NCBI RefSeq assembly: GCF_000217995.1 | Contig: NC_015676.1 | Span: forward strand, 536,103 to 600,102 | Direction: 5' to 3' | From: Methanosalsum zhilinae DSM 4017 | Lineage (GTDB): Archaea > Halobacteriota > Methanosarcinia > Methanosarcinales > Methanosarcinaceae | DNA: 64,000 bases | In this document: positions 45,345 to 54,697 of the stretch, piece by piece | Layout: each line of letters begins with the position of its first letter | Position numbering within the stretch: position 1 is the stretch's first letter | Notes under the pieces: generated by a model | The model's database searches: none | What the model saw: only the letters and a program-made list of their open reading frames with translations | What the model was told of the DNA's origin: nothing | Translations under genes and position numbers: made by a program

Positions 45345-46616
45345 ATGTTCACAATTCTAACAGGCGCCCAATTTGGAGATGAGGGCAAAGGAAAAATTGT
45401 TGACCTCATGTCGGAAAGATTTGATGTTGTGGTTCGTTTTCAGGGGGGAGACAATGCCGGACATACCGTTAAAGTAGGTGAGGACGTCTATAAATTGCAT
45501 TTGATTCCATCTGGATTTCTGTTCAATTCCAGAGTTCTTATAGGTCCTGGTACTGTACTGAATCCTGAAGTTTTGCTGGATGAAATATCAATGCTTAAGA
45601 AATCCGGGATTGAGATCACGCCAGATAAACTGGGTATAGATGCTAAGACCAGTGTTATAATGCCCTATCATATAGAACTTGATGGCCTGCAAGAGAGCCG
45701 TCGCACTGAAAAGATAGGAACCACCAGGAGAGGAATTGGTTTTGCATATATCGATAAAATAGCAAGAGATGAGATTCAGATATCCGATATTGTGGATGCA
45801 GACAGGTTCATGTCACGGATAAATGAACTGGCGACCCAGAAAGAGGATGCTATATCAGGTTATGGCGGTGATCCATCTATTGTAACTGATGAAGCGGTCA
45901 TCCATAGATATCTTGAAGCTGGAAAAAAACTTGAGTCCTATATTACAGATGTTTCTTTTGAGGTCAATAATGCGATTGATGAGGGAAAGAACGTTCTTGC
46001 AGAAGGTGCTCAGGGCACACATCTTGATGTGATTCACGGAACTCAGAAATTTGTTACATCCTCCAGTACTATAGCTGGCTCTGCATGTTCCAACATAGGT
46101 GTTGGCCCATCAAAGGTGGATGAAGTGATCGGTATAGTCAAAGCTTACATAACACGTGTTGGAGAAGGACCACTTCCGACTGAACTCAAAGATGATATAG
46201 GTACACAGATACAAACCGTGGGTGGCGAGTTTGGTACAACCACTGGAAGATCCCGCAGATGCGGATGGTTTGATTTGCCGCTGGTTAAAAAAGCAATACA
46301 TCTTAATGGTTATACCAGTATGGCACTTACTAAACTGGATGTACTGTCTGACATAGATCCTATCAGGATATGTACTGGATATGAATATAATGATTCCGTA
46401 TTTGATTATCCTCCAGAACTTACATCACAGCTTTTAGAATGTACTCCTCTATATGAGGATCTTCCTGGATGGAATGGTGATCTGACAAATGTACGCAATT
46501 ATGAAGATCTACCTGAAGCTGCCAGAAAATATGTTAACAGGCTGGAACAGATGATGGGTGTGCCGATAGAATACATTTCCGTTGGACCAGGCAGAGATCA
46601 GACTTTCAGAAAATAA
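45345..46616 (+). CDS. purA: adenylosuccinate synthetase
   Basis: A 423-residue enzyme that joins IMP and aspartate with GTP on the way to AMP. The N-terminal P-loop-like GAQFGDEGKGKIVDLMSE, the GGDNAGHTV segment, the IMP-binding TTRRGIGFAYIDK, and the C-terminal TTTGRSRRCGWFDLPL and ISVGPGRDQTF are all present. Length is normal. The start codon has no upstream ribosome binding site. Confidence 0.97.
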   Translation: MFTILTGAQFGDEGKGKIVDLMSERFDVVVRFQGGDNAGHTVKVGEDVYKLHLIPSGFLFNSRVLIGPGTVLNPEVLLDEISMLKKSGIEITPDKLGIDAKTSVIMPYHIELDGLQESRRTEKIGTTRRGIGFAYIDKIARDEIQISDIVDADRFMSRINELATQKEDAISGYGGDPSIVTDEAVIHRYLEAGKKLESYITDVSFEVNNAIDEGKNVLAEGAQGTHLDVIHGTQKFVTSSSTIAGSACSNIGVGPSKVDEVIGIVKAYITRVGEGPLPTELKDDIGTQIQTVGGEFGTTTGRSRRCGWFDLPLVKKAIHLNGYTSMALTKLDVLSDIDPIRICTGYEYNDSVFDYPPELTSQLLECTPLYEDLPGWNGDLTNVRNYEDLPEAARKYVNRLEQMMGVPIEYISVGPGRDQTFRK

Positions 46617-46651
46617 GCACTGGACTTAAGGTTAGATTTTTGTGTGTTGTG

Positions 46652-46670
46652 CGAAAAGAGTATATATTAA
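46652..46670 (+). promoter_or_regulatory. BRE/TATA promoter of the S19e cluster
   Basis: CGAAAAG followed directly by AGTATATATTAA is a textbook archaeal BRE-TATA pair. A start near 46690 would give a leader of about 105 bases before rps19e. Confidence 0.6.
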
Positions 46671-46797
46671 CCGATAGATTAATCAATCTTATTCCATATG
46701 CATATTAGCTGAATTTTACCACTTATACAAAAAAACATTTGAAAAAGGCTATATTGATTGGCCAGCTTAAATTCGCACTTATAACAGGAGGAATAAA

Positions 46798-47247
46798 ATG
46801 ACAACAGCATATGATGTTCCTGCAGCAGATCTGATACAGAAAGTTGCAGAAAAATTAAAAGAAAATGAAAAGATCAACTCCCCAGAATGGGCAGGTTATG
46901 TCAAGACAGGAGTACATAAAGAATTACCCCCTGCTGATGAAGATTGGTGGTATACACGGTGTGCTGCTGTATTAAGAAAAGTCTACATGGATGGACCTAT
47001 CGGCGTTGAAAGGCTCAGATCGGTCTATGGCGGGAAGAAGGACAGAGGTGCAAACCCCTATAAAAAAATGAAAGGTAGCGGATCAGTATTAAGAAAATCT
47101 GTTCAGCAACTTGAAGATGCAGGATATATACGTAAACTGAAAACTGGTCGTATTATATCTCCGGCAGGTCAGTCTCTGCTAGATAATGCAGCCTATGAAA
47201 CCAGGGTTGAATTATCAAAGGATATGCCAGAGCTGGCAAAATATTAA
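46798..47247 (+). CDS. rps19e: ribosomal protein S19e
   Basis: A 149-residue S19e, with the conserved [19 protein letters not shown] start, [20 protein letters not shown] and [19 protein letters not shown]. It is an archaeal/eukaryotic small-subunit protein of winged-helix fold. AGGAGGAA precedes the ATG. It leads the conserved S19e-PDCD5-L39e-L31e cluster. Confidence 0.97.
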   Translation: MTTAYDVPAADLIQKVAEKLKENEKINSPEWAGYVKTGVHKELPPADEDWWYTRCAAVLRKVYMDGPIGVERLRSVYGGKKDRGANPYKKMKGSGSVLRKSVQQLEDAGYIRKLKTGRIISPAGQSLLDNAAYETRVELSKDMPELAKY

Positions 47248-47298
47248 ATTCAGTTCAGGTTATAATTAGATTCTAATGATGATTGGTTTGGTGCCTGA

Positions 47299-47317
47299 TG
47301 TCCGGGACTCCCGGACA
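47299..47317 (+). repeat. perfect 19-bp GC-rich palindrome
   Basis: TGTCCGGGACTCCCGGACA: two 9-base arms around one C. It is far richer in GC than its surroundings and lies midway between rps19e and the PDCD5 gene. A one-base loop does not suit an RNA hairpin, so a DNA-binding site is likelier; a processing or attenuation element remains possible. Confidence 0.6.
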
Positions 47318-47360
47318 AAGGGCAAAATGAAACACATAATATTACTATGTGGTGAGACTA

Positions 47361-47714
47361 ATGGAAGATGATCTCGAGGAAATTCGAAAGAAGCGGCTTC
47401 AACAGCTTCAACAACAGCAAGATTCTCAGTATTCAGATACAGATATGCAATCTGCGTATCAGCAGGAGCAGGCAAAGGCTGAAATGGAGGCCCAAAAACA
47501 GGCAATCCTTCGCCAGATATTGACTCCTGAAGCGCGTGAGCGTCTCACAAGATTGAAGATGTCAAGGTCAGAAATGGCAGAACACCTAGAATCACAGCTT
47601 ATTATGCTGGCTCAGAGTGGAAGGCTGCAATCGAAGATCGATGATGCAAAATTGAAACAGCTTCTGCAAAAAATGATGCCAAAAAAAAGGGATCAAAAGA
47701 TAACACATCTTTGA
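47361..47714 (+). CDS. PDCD5-like DNA-binding protein
   Basis: A 117-residue PDCD5/TFAR19 homologue (PF01984). It begins MEDDLEEIRKKRLQQLQQQQ, then a Gln/Glu-rich helix, then the core ILTPEARERLTRLKMSRSEM and a basic tail. Archaeal members bind double-stranded DNA; the cellular role is unclear. ATG 47361 is preferred (GGTGA seven bases upstream) over a GTG at 47349. Position after S19e is conserved in archaea. Confidence 0.93.
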   Translation: MEDDLEEIRKKRLQQLQQQQDSQYSDTDMQSAYQQEQAKAEMEAQKQAILRQILTPEARERLTRLKMSRSEMAEHLESQLIMLAQSGRLQSKIDDAKLKQLLQKMMPKKRDQKITHL

Positions 47715-47732
47715 GCATTTTAATTTAGAGCT

Positions 47733-48329
47733 ATGAAAGTCTCGGTTCTGTTCAGTGGTGGAAAAGACAGCTCAATGGCAGCTATTCTTCTGGAACCCTT
47801 TTTCGAGGTAGAACTGGTTACGTGTAACTTTTCATTACTTCCTACAGGTGAGATCGCGGCAGAAGTGGCATCCAGACTGGAGTTGCCACACAGAATTTTC
47901 AATATGGATTCTGGAATTCTTGAAAGCGCATATGAAATGATCATGAGAGATGGTTTTCCAAAGAATGCTATTAACTATATACATCAGAAGGCAATAGAAT
48001 CTCTTGCTCTGGAGGATGGAATGAAATTCATTGCAGATGGGACACGAAGGGACGATAGAGTGCCTGTACTTACAGCTTCACAGATACAGAGCATTGAGGA
48101 TCGCTTCTCTGTGAGCTATTTATGTCCTCTGCAGGGATATGGACGAAATGCTGTAAATCAAATGGTGAAAAATCATTTGATGATCCGGGAAGCTTTAAGT
48201 GATGATATCTCCAAAGCTGATTACGAAGCAGAACTGAGGGAACTTATAAAGCTCAGGCATGGGGTTGATTCTATTGAAAAATTATTTCCTCCCCATGTTC
48301 AGTCAAAAGTTATAGAAAGAATCAAATAG
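47733..48329 (+). CDS. PP-loop ATP pyrophosphatase family protein
   Basis: A 198-residue protein of the PP-loop (N-type ATPase) superfamily. The signature VLFSGGKDSSMAA is at residues 5-17. Later segments FIADGTRRDDRVPVLT and SYLCPLQGYGRNAVNQM resemble enzymes that adenylate a substrate carbonyl, as in tRNA thiolation, GMP synthesis or asparagine synthesis. The exact substrate is unknown. Conserved placement among ribosomal genes suggests tRNA or rRNA modification, which is inference. It ends in TAG. Confidence 0.82.
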   Translation: MKVSVLFSGGKDSSMAAILLEPFFEVELVTCNFSLLPTGEIAAEVASRLELPHRIFNMDSGILESAYEMIMRDGFPKNAINYIHQKAIESLALEDGMKFIADGTRRDDRVPVLTASQIQSIEDRFSVSYLCPLQGYGRNAVNQMVKNHLMIREALSDDISKADYEAELRELIKLRHGVDSIEKLFPPHVQSKVIERIK

Positions 48330-48453
48330 TTCTTATGCTGTAGAAAACTGCAACATCTGAATTAATAGCATAGATTAAAGATTTATAATAGAATTTAGTT
48401 ATTAGAGATACCTCTTAATTGCAATTACACATATTATTGACAGGTGATCTTTT

Positions 48454-48609
48454 ATGAGCCGTAATACCAAAGGACAGAAAACCAGACTTGCAAAAGCACA
48501 TATGCAGAACCAGAGGGTTCCAATGTGGGTTATTGTGAAGACAAACAGAAGTGTAGTAACTCATCCAAAGAGAAGACACTGGAGAAGAAGCAGCCTCAGG
48601 CTGAAATGA
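48454..48609 (+). CDS. rpl39e: ribosomal protein L39e
   Basis: A 51-residue, very basic protein: [20 protein letters not shown] at the start, [13 protein letters not shown] in the middle and [15 protein letters not shown] at the end. This matches L39e, which lines the peptide exit tunnel. AGGTGAT precedes the ATG at 48454. It is followed 24 bases on by L31e, the usual archaeal order. Confidence 0.96.
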   Translation: MSRNTKGQKTRLAKAHMQNQRVPMWVIVKTNRSVVTHPKRRHWRRSSLRLK

Positions 48610-48633
48610 AGATGATACAGAAGGTGATGATGT

Positions 48634-48906
48634 ATGGCAGAAATAGGTGCAGCAGTTACAGAACAGATATATACGATTCCTCTTCGTGCTGTGAAAGGAA
48701 CCTCAAAACCCAACAGGGCCAACAGGGCAATAAGTGAGATCAAAAAATATCTTGTGCGGCATATGAAAAGTGAACCTTCCCAGATTAAGATCGATAAATC
48801 CCTCAATGAAAAGATGTGGGAAAGGGGACGGGAGAATCCGCCCTCTTCTGTAAGGGTAAGGGCTGCAAAGTTCGAAGATGGAGAAATTCAGGTAGAACTT
48901 GCATAA
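48634..48906 (+). CDS. rpl31e: ribosomal protein L31e
   Basis: A 90-residue L31e with [20 protein letters not shown] and [20 protein letters not shown]. It sits at the tunnel exit near the SRP docking site. The upstream GAAGGTGATG provides the ribosome binding site. Confidence 0.96.
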   Translation: MAEIGAAVTEQIYTIPLRAVKGTSKPNRANRAISEIKKYLVRHMKSEPSQIKIDKSLNEKMWERGRENPPSSVRVRAAKFEDGEIQVELA

Positions 48907-48977
48907 ACAGGTATTTACAGTCTGGAAATGAAGGGCAGTATACACCTAAAACAAAAAGTGACCTAAAACTGAGTACA

Positions 48978-49631
48978 ATGATACGAACAATGGACATATA
49001 TGACAGCCCGTTGATCGGGGTATTTGCCACCTGTACAGAAGATATAGCTATTGTTCCTGCCGGAACAAAGCCTGAAGACTGTAAGCTTCTGGAAGAAATG
49101 CTTGATGTACAGGTGATATCAACACTTGCAAACGGCTGTACTGTAGTAGGTGCACTGATACGTGGAAACTCAAATGGTTTTCTTATTCCGGGAAATATGG
49201 GGGAGAATATTCTAAAGGATGTTGACCTTCCTGTTAAGCCTCTCCCTCATAAATTAAATGCAATAGGAAATATAGTACTTTCAAACGATCACGCTGCACT
49301 TGTCCACCCTGATCTGTCGGATAAAGCAGTTGAATTTGTATCAGGTACACTTGGTGTTGATGTCTCAAGGGGAACCATTGCAGGGATCAAGACAGTAGGT
49401 ATGGCTGGTGTTGTTACAAACAAAGGACTGATTGTAAACCCCAGAGTTTCTGATTCAGAAATAGCACATCTTGAAAAAGTCTTTGACCTTCCGGTGGGAA
49501 CCGGAACTGTGAATTATGGTACACATATGGTTGGATCAGGGATACTGGCAAATTCCAACGGATATGTGACAGGTTCCCAGACCACAGGTCATGAACTGGG
49601 AAGGGTCGACGATCTTTTAGGGTTTGTCTGA
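48978..49631 (+). CDS. eif6: translation initiation factor aIF-6
   Basis: A 217-residue aIF-6, the anti-association factor that binds the large subunit and keeps free 50S from joining 30S. The five-fold alpha-beta repeat is visible ([74 protein letters not shown]). ATG 48978 gives the expected start [11 protein letters not shown]. The same frame is open well upstream, across L31e, but that part is a shadow. The 71-base gap after L31e holds nothing recognisable. Confidence 0.96.
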   Translation: MIRTMDIYDSPLIGVFATCTEDIAIVPAGTKPEDCKLLEEMLDVQVISTLANGCTVVGALIRGNSNGFLIPGNMGENILKDVDLPVKPLPHKLNAIGNIVLSNDHAALVHPDLSDKAVEFVSGTLGVDVSRGTIAGIKTVGMAGVVTNKGLIVNPRVSDSEIAHLEKVFDLPVGTGTVNYGTHMVGSGILANSNGYVTGSQTTGHELGRVDDLLGFV

Positions 49632-49711
49632 ATCAGGAAACATGTCCGGATATAATTAATCAAACTTACATTATCGATCTATTAAAAATTCAATCCTACA
49701 GGTGATTATTC

Positions 49712-49888
49712 GTGAAGAGCTTTGTTATCAAAGGAACATTTAAAGCTGGCAAAAACTGGGAAAGATTTACCAAATCAATTGAAAGCCAGAATGAAAAGAA
49801 CGCCCGTGAAAAAGTTTATTCATTAATTGGGAGCAAACATGGCCTAAAAAGGAATCTGATAAAAATTGAGACTATAGAAGAGGCCTGA
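49712..49888 (+). CDS. rpl18a: ribosomal protein L18Ae (LX)
   Basis: A 58-residue protein starting at GTG 49712, with AGGTGAT upstream. The sequence [20 protein letters not shown] followed by [20 protein letters not shown] and IKIETIEE matches archaeal LX/L18a (L20a). It lies five bases before the prefoldin gene. Confidence 0.94.
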   Translation: MKSFVIKGTFKAGKNWERFTKSIESQNEKNAREKVYSLIGSKHGLKRNLIKIETIEEA

Positions 49889-49893
49889 TACTC

Positions 49894-50346
49894 ATGTCAC
49901 AACTGAGTGAACAGGAGGCTCGCAATCTTTTAATGCAGCACCGGGAATATAAAGCCCGCTTAGATACACTCCAGCAGCAGATAGGTGCTGTACAGATGCA
50001 CATGGATGACTGTGTTCGTGCTATCAATACAATAAATGAACTGAAGGATTCAGATGAAGATGTAAATACAATGATTCCTATTGGATCTGAATCATTTCTT
50101 CATGCCAGGCTCACAAAACCAGATACAGTTGTTGTAAATATTGGTGCTGGAATAAGTGTGGAAAAATCACTGGATGAGGCTATTGAATCACTGAATCTGC
50201 GAAAAAAGGAATTTGAAAAAACCCTTGAACAGCTGCAAGGTTCACTGGAACAGATCACAAAGAAAGTACAGGAAATCGAATCCGAATTTGAGAAGTATTC
50301 TCAACAACAGCAGCAGCAACAGGCTGGGTACTATTCCGGTAATTGA
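49894..50346 (+). CDS. pfdA: prefoldin alpha subunit
   Basis: A 150-residue prefoldin alpha. Two long coiled-coil helices (about 1-55 and 95-140) are joined by the beta-hairpin region with MIPIGSESFLHARLT and VVNIGAGISVEKS. With beta subunits it forms the jellyfish-shaped hexamer that hands unfolded chains to the thermosome. The tail is Gln-rich. It overlaps nothing, and ftsY starts 41 bases later. Confidence 0.95.
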   Translation: MSQLSEQEARNLLMQHREYKARLDTLQQQIGAVQMHMDDCVRAINTINELKDSDEDVNTMIPIGSESFLHARLTKPDTVVVNIGAGISVEKSLDEAIESLNLRKKEFEKTLEQLQGSLEQITKKVQEIESEFEKYSQQQQQQQAGYYSGN

Positions 50347-50387
50347 TTAATTATCGCTATTTCAGTATTTCAGCTTATTTTAGAGGA

Positions 50388-51449
50388 ATGAGTCAAGTGT
50401 TCAACAAACTTAAGGATAAACTTAAAGGATTTAAAAGCAGCCTTGGAAATAAGATCGATGAAAAGGCTGTACCTCTGGAACATGAAGAGGAGTTACTCAA
50501 AGAAGATACTTCGCAGCATACTATAGATAAATCCAGACCTGATTCATCCGGAACAAAAAAAAGTGCCGGTATAACTCAGAAGGCTAAGGCTCTGGTATTT
50601 GAACGAGAGGTCATTCTCGATGAAAATGACCTTGAAGACCCTCTCTGGGAACTGGAGATTGCACTTCTTGAGAGTGATATTGCGATGTCAGTCTCTGAGG
50701 CAATCATTGACTCTGTAAAACAGGAGCTTGTAGGGACACGAAAACGTATAGGCAAAAATACAGATGAACTGGTAGAGCAGGCTCTGAGAAACGCTCTTCT
50801 AAAAATAATGTCTGCCAACATATTTGATTTTGATGAATTCATTGAAAATGCAGACAAACCTGTAAATATTGTCTTTGTAGGTATAAATGGTACTGGTAAG
50901 ACCACAACCATTGCAAAGATGGCAAATTATCTGAAGAAGAGGGGATATACTCCTGTCCTTGCAGCAGGGGATACCTTCAGGGCAGGAGCCATTGATCAAC
51001 TTGATATTCATTCAAAAAAAGTTGAAGTGAAAATAATTAAACATAAGGAAGGCGGAGACCCTGCAGCAGTTATCTACGATGCGCTTGAATATGCAAAGGC
51101 AAACAAGGCAGATGTCATACTTTCAGATACTGCCGGCAGACTTCACACAAATGTTAATCTGATGTCGCAGCTAAAAAAAATATGCAGGATAAGCTCTCCT
51201 GACCTGGTTATCTTTGTAGATGAAGCTGTTGCAGGAAATGATGCTGTGGAACGTGCTTCTCAGTTCAATGAAGCAGTTCCCATAGATGGCTCAATACTGA
51301 CCAAGATAGACGCTGATGCAAAAGGTGGAGCTGCAATATCCATCGCCTATATCACGAATAAGCCTATCCTGTTTCTGGGAATTGGTCAGGGTTATGATGA
51401 CCTGAAAAAATTTGATCCAGAATGGTTTGTCAATAAACTGTTTGAATGA
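50388..51449 (+). CDS. ftsY: signal recognition particle receptor FtsY
   Basis: A 353-residue FtsY. Residues 1-60 are a charged A-domain beginning MSQVFNKLKDKLKGFKSSLG. The NG GTPase domain follows, with G1 GINGTGKTTTIAKMA, GDTFRAGAIDQL, G3 DTAGRLHTN and G4 LTKIDADAKGGA. It docks ribosome-SRP complexes at the membrane. ATG 50388, with AGAGGA upstream, is chosen; the frame extends to a TTG at 50343 that would add a hydrophobic, unlikely extension. It converges on trpA. Confidence 0.96.
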   Translation: MSQVFNKLKDKLKGFKSSLGNKIDEKAVPLEHEEELLKEDTSQHTIDKSRPDSSGTKKSAGITQKAKALVFEREVILDENDLEDPLWELEIALLESDIAMSVSEAIIDSVKQELVGTRKRIGKNTDELVEQALRNALLKIMSANIFDFDEFIENADKPVNIVFVGINGTGKTTTIAKMANYLKKRGYTPVLAAGDTFRAGAIDQLDIHSKKVEVKIIKHKEGGDPAAVIYDALEYAKANKADVILSDTAGRLHTNVNLMSQLKKICRISSPDLVIFVDEAVAGNDAVERASQFNEAVPIDGSILTKIDADAKGGAAISIAYITNKPILFLGIGQGYDDLKKFDPEWFVNKLFE

Positions 51450-51533
51450 TCTCCTCAGAAATTGTGCTTTTTTTAGGAAATTAATTTTTTATATTTTTCA
51501 TAAAAATCAACATGATCCTGAAAAGGATGCTTA

Positions 51534-52316
51534 TTACTCTTTGCATCCACTTTTCAGATCAAATACCAGTGACTCAAGACGGTGTTCAACATTTTTTCCT
51601 GATGCAATAATATCTACAAATGCAGATCCCGCAATAACTCCATCGGCTCCGTATGAAATAATATCCACTACTTGATTGCGGTTTGATATGCCAAACCCGA
51701 CTGCAATGGGGATATTTGCGCACTTTTTGATATCTGTAAGCAGATCTGCTATACCAGTATTGATATCAGTACTTCCACCTGTGACGCCTGTCCGGGATAC
51801 CATATATAGAAAGCCTGTGCTCTTAGAAAGTATTTTCTGAAGCCTTTTCTTATTTGTTGTTGGTGCTATAAGGAATATCAGGTCCACTTCATTCTTTTCA
51901 CACGCGAGCCCGAGTTCATCAGATTCCTCAACAGGCAGATCTGGGACAATAAGACCTGTTATACCGGAAGAAGAACAGTCTTCTATAAATTTTTCAATAC
52001 CGCGTTTGTATATTATATTGTAGTATGTCATACAGACAAGTGGAATATCAACCTGAAGGGTAGACACAAGTTCAAAATATCTGTCAGGTGTCATTCCTGC
52101 TGATATTGCTCTATCTGTTGCTGACTGTATTACAGGCCCGTCGGCACAGGGATCGGAAAATGGAAGCCCGAGTTCAATGATATCTGCTCCACCCCTTACC
52201 AATGCTTCAACTGCAGATTTTGTCAATTCAGTAGATGGATCTCCTGCACAGATATAGGATATCAGGGCACCTTCATTTCTTGATTTTAGCTCTTCGAATT
52301 TATCAGATATTCTCAT
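51534..52316 (-). CDS. trpA: tryptophan synthase alpha subunit
   Basis: A 260-residue TrpA. The catalytic glutamate and aspartate regions are IIELGLPFSDPCADGPVIQ and the GLIVPDLPVEESDEL loop, with the phosphate-binding GVTGGSTDI and GFGISNRNQV. It cleaves indole-glycerol phosphate and passes indole to TrpB. ATG 52316 with AGGTGGG upstream is chosen over GTG 52325. It is the last gene of the trp run, 13 bases after trpB. Confidence 0.96.
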   Translation of the reverse strand: MRISDKFEELKSRNEGALISYICAGDPSTELTKSAVEALVRGGADIIELGLPFSDPCADGPVIQSATDRAISAGMTPDRYFELVSTLQVDIPLVCMTYYNIIYKRGIEKFIEDCSSSGITGLIVPDLPVEESDELGLACEKNEVDLIFLIAPTTNKKRLQKILSKSTGFLYMVSRTGVTGGSTDINTGIADLLTDIKKCANIPIAVGFGISNRNQVVDIISYGADGVIAGSAFVDIIASGKNVEHRLESLVFDLKSGCKE

Positions 52317-52329
52317 ATGTCCCACCTTT

Positions 52330-53508
52330 TTATTTTCCTGCTTTGATCACGGTTTCAAGATCCTTATCCCCTCGCCCTGAAAGGTTTACGACGACAAGAT
52401 CTCCGAGTTCCCCGGATTCGGCTTTTTTCATAACATACGCCATTGCATGTGATGATTCAAGTGCTGGTATTATTCCTTCCAATCGGCTCATTTCATGGAA
52501 TGCATTAAGGGCCTCTTCATCACCTGCATGGCACGGATTTATTCTCCCGGAGTCTGCAAGATATGCAAGTTCAGGTCCAACTCCTGAATAATCAAGCCCT
52601 GCAGATATAGAATGTGATTCCAGAATCTGACCGTCCTTATTTTGCAGAACTTTGGTACATGCGCCGTGCAGAACTCCTACCTCACCGGTGCACATAGATG
52701 CAGAGTGAAGTGCAGCTTTTGATGTAAGTTCCATTCCGCTTCCACCGGCTTCGACTGCAAACATTTTGATATCTTTATTTTCAATAAACGGATAAAAGAT
52801 ACCCATTGCATTGCTTCCGCCACCTGCACAGGCTACAATGGAATCAGGATACCTTCCTTCTTTCTGCATGATTTGTTCCTTTACTTCCCTGCCTATTATA
52901 CTCTGGAAGTCTCTTACGATCATAGGGTATGGATGAGGCCCAACAACTGAACCTATCAGGTAATGAGTTGTGTCTACATTGGTAACCCAGTCCCTCAGTG
53001 CTTCATTTATGGCGTCCTTTAATGTTTTAGATCCAGATTCTACAGCCTTTACTCTGGCACCAAGTATTTCCATTCTGTAAACATTCATTCTCTGACGTAC
53101 AACATCTTTTGCACCCATATATATCAGTGTGTCAAGGTTCAGATTTGCACCTGCCATTGATGTTGCTGTTCCATGCTGTCCGGCACCGGTTTCAGCAATA
53201 ATTCTTTTTTTGCCCATGTATTTTGCAAGTAATGCCTGTCCCAGGGTATTGTTGAGTTTGTGAGCACCACCATGGACCAGATCTTCTCGTTTTAGATATA
53301 TTTTAGTTTTATATTTTCTGCTCAAATTTCTTGCATAGTAAAGAGGTGTTTCCCTTCCTGCAAAGTCTCTAAGATAGTAATTGAGATCCTGTTGAAATTG
53401 TGGATCATTACGGTACCTGCTGTACTCTTCTTCCAGCTCCTGGAGTGCAGGCATAAGGATTTCTGGTACATACTGGCCGCCGTATATTCCATATTTTGAA
53501 TTATTCAT
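52330..53508 (-). CDS. trpB: tryptophan synthase beta subunit
   Basis: A 392-residue TrpB1-type beta chain. The PLP lysine is in [19 protein letters not shown], the phosphate loop is [12 protein letters not shown], and [10 protein letters not shown]-like [15 protein letters not shown] ends the protein. ATG 53508 is used: GAGGAAG lies upstream, and the protein then begins [18 protein letters not shown] like its homologues. The longer frame to 53559 adds nothing conserved. Confidence 0.97.
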   Translation of the reverse strand: MNNSKYGIYGGQYVPEILMPALQELEEEYSRYRNDPQFQQDLNYYLRDFAGRETPLYYARNLSRKYKTKIYLKREDLVHGGAHKLNNTLGQALLAKYMGKKRIIAETGAGQHGTATSMAGANLNLDTLIYMGAKDVVRQRMNVYRMEILGARVKAVESGSKTLKDAINEALRDWVTNVDTTHYLIGSVVGPHPYPMIVRDFQSIIGREVKEQIMQKEGRYPDSIVACAGGGSNAMGIFYPFIENKDIKMFAVEAGGSGMELTSKAALHSASMCTGEVGVLHGACTKVLQNKDGQILESHSISAGLDYSGVGPELAYLADSGRINPCHAGDEEALNAFHEMSRLEGIIPALESSHAMAYVMKKAESGELGDLVVVNLSGRGDKDLETVIKAGK

Positions 53509-53583
53509 TTTTGCTTCCTCATTTATTTGATGCATGTAGACTTTTGAACTGTTGTGCATCTGAGTTATCTTATGTCAGGTGAT

Positions 53584-53781
53584 TTAGGGTATTTTCATTG
53601 TTTGCTCCGGAATAATGATCCAGGCAATGATATAAACGATTATTCCACTTCCTCCAAGAAGAGTGAATAGGATCCAGAGCAATCTTATCAGAGTAGGGTC
53701 TGCATTCAGGTATTCTCCTATCCCTGCACATACTCCTCCAAGAATCCGGTCATTTCGGGATCTGTATAATTTTTTAGTCAT
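53584..53781 (-). CDS. PspC-domain membrane protein
   Basis: A 65-residue protein consisting of one PspC domain. It has a basic amphipathic start (KKLYRSRNDRILGGVCAGIG), then LNADPTLIRLLWILFTLLGG and a hydrophobic helix ending in IIPE. Small PspC proteins are membrane stress or envelope proteins of poorly known action. Its ATG overlaps the trpC stop by four bases, so it is translated with the tryptophan genes, although no link to tryptophan is known. Confidence 0.88.
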   Translation of the reverse strand: MTKKLYRSRNDRILGGVCAGIGEYLNADPTLIRLLWILFTLLGGSGIIVYIIAWIIIPEQTMKIP

Positions 53782-54602
53782 TTCAGACAGTCCACCATTT
53801 CTTTTGTTTTGCTATAGATGTCATCGCTTTTGATAATTGATGTACCTACAAGAATAGCATCTGCACCTATAGAACTTACTCTTTTTATGTCATTTTCTGT
53901 AACGATTCCACTTTCACTTATTATTATGTGCTCAGTTCTGTTTATTTGATCGTATCTGTGAATTAGGGGGACCAGTCTTTCAGTTGTTCCAAGGTCAATT
54001 TCCAGTGTTGAAAGGTTACGGTTATTGATGCCAATAATTTTTGCATCACTTTCAAGAGCAATTTCAAGCTCATCTTCATTGTGTACTTCAACCAGTGGCT
54101 CAAATCCTCTCAGCCTTGATTCAAAAATGAATCTGTTGAGGCGGTTTCCAAGAATACCTGTGATCAGCAGGATTAGATCACATTCAGCTTCATCCATCTG
54201 CAAAATGTCAATAATGAAATCTTTTCTGAGTACAGGCAATGATACTGTATTTTTGACACTTTTCAGGTTTTCAATAGATCCATGAAAAAATTCTGGTTCT
54301 GTCAGTACAGATATAGCACATGCGCCTGCTTTTTCCATATCTTTTGATATTCTTCCCGCTTCTTCTGGAAGTATGGTTCTGTAATTTGAATTTGGTGAGG
54401 CAGGTTTTACTTCTGATATTACTGCAACCCTGTTATCTTTTTTTGCAGACCTTAGATGGATTTCGAATTTATTGTTTTGATCATATTTGGCTGGCACAAC
54501 TTTCCCATAAGGGTTTTTGATCAGGCGTCCCCTGGTCTCCTCTGGAAGAGATTTGTTTCTTTTCTCTGTTGATGCTATTATATCATCAATGACCTGATGC
54601 AT
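53778..54602 (-). CDS. trpC: indole-3-glycerol phosphate synthase
   Basis: A 274-residue TrpC. The barrel motifs VISEVKPASPNSNYR, SVLTEPEFFHGS, LRKDFIIDILQM, IIGINNRNLSTLEIDL, ISESGI and ADAILVGTSI are all present. It converts carboxyphenylaminodeoxyribulose phosphate to indole-glycerol phosphate. ATG 54602 (GGAGA upstream) is chosen over the longer frame to 54638. The run trpC-pspC-trpB-trpA lacks trpE, G, D and F, which must lie elsewhere. Confidence 0.94.
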   Translation of the reverse strand: MHQVIDDIIASTEKRNKSLPEETRGRLIKNPYGKVVPAKYDQNNKFEIHLRSAKKDNRVAVISEVKPASPNSNYRTILPEEAGRISKDMEKAGACAISVLTEPEFFHGSIENLKSVKNTVSLPVLRKDFIIDILQMDEAECDLILLITGILGNRLNRFIFESRLRGFEPLVEVHNEDELEIALESDAKIIGINNRNLSTLEIDLGTTERLVPLIHRYDQINRTEHIIISESGIVTENDIKRVSSIGADAILVGTSIIKSDDIYSKTKEMVDCLK

Positions 54603-54631
54603 TTGAGATCTCCATAAAATATATTTAATGA

Positions 54632-54668
54632 TATACAATTGAACATTATAGTATAATATTGTACATCA
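54632..54668 (-). promoter_or_regulatory. dyad-rich promoter region of trpC
   Basis: The 13-base palindrome ATTATA-G-TATAAT (54645-54657) lies within outer half-sites TACAAT (54634-54639) and ATTGTA (54658-54663). A TGTACA hexamer (54660-54665) overlaps the edge. It sits about 45-60 bases before the trpC ATG, where a promoter and operator are expected. TGTACA is the core of the TRP box bound by TrpY in Methanothermobacter, but one hexamer is weak evidence. Confidence 0.3.
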
Positions 54669-54697
54669 ATGTCATATAATATATATCTTACGCAACC

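Noticed and set aside
48816-48977. Upstream extension of the aIF-6 frame
   Set aside because: It overlaps L31e in another frame and adds residues unlike any aIF-6; ATG 48978 gives the family's normal start.
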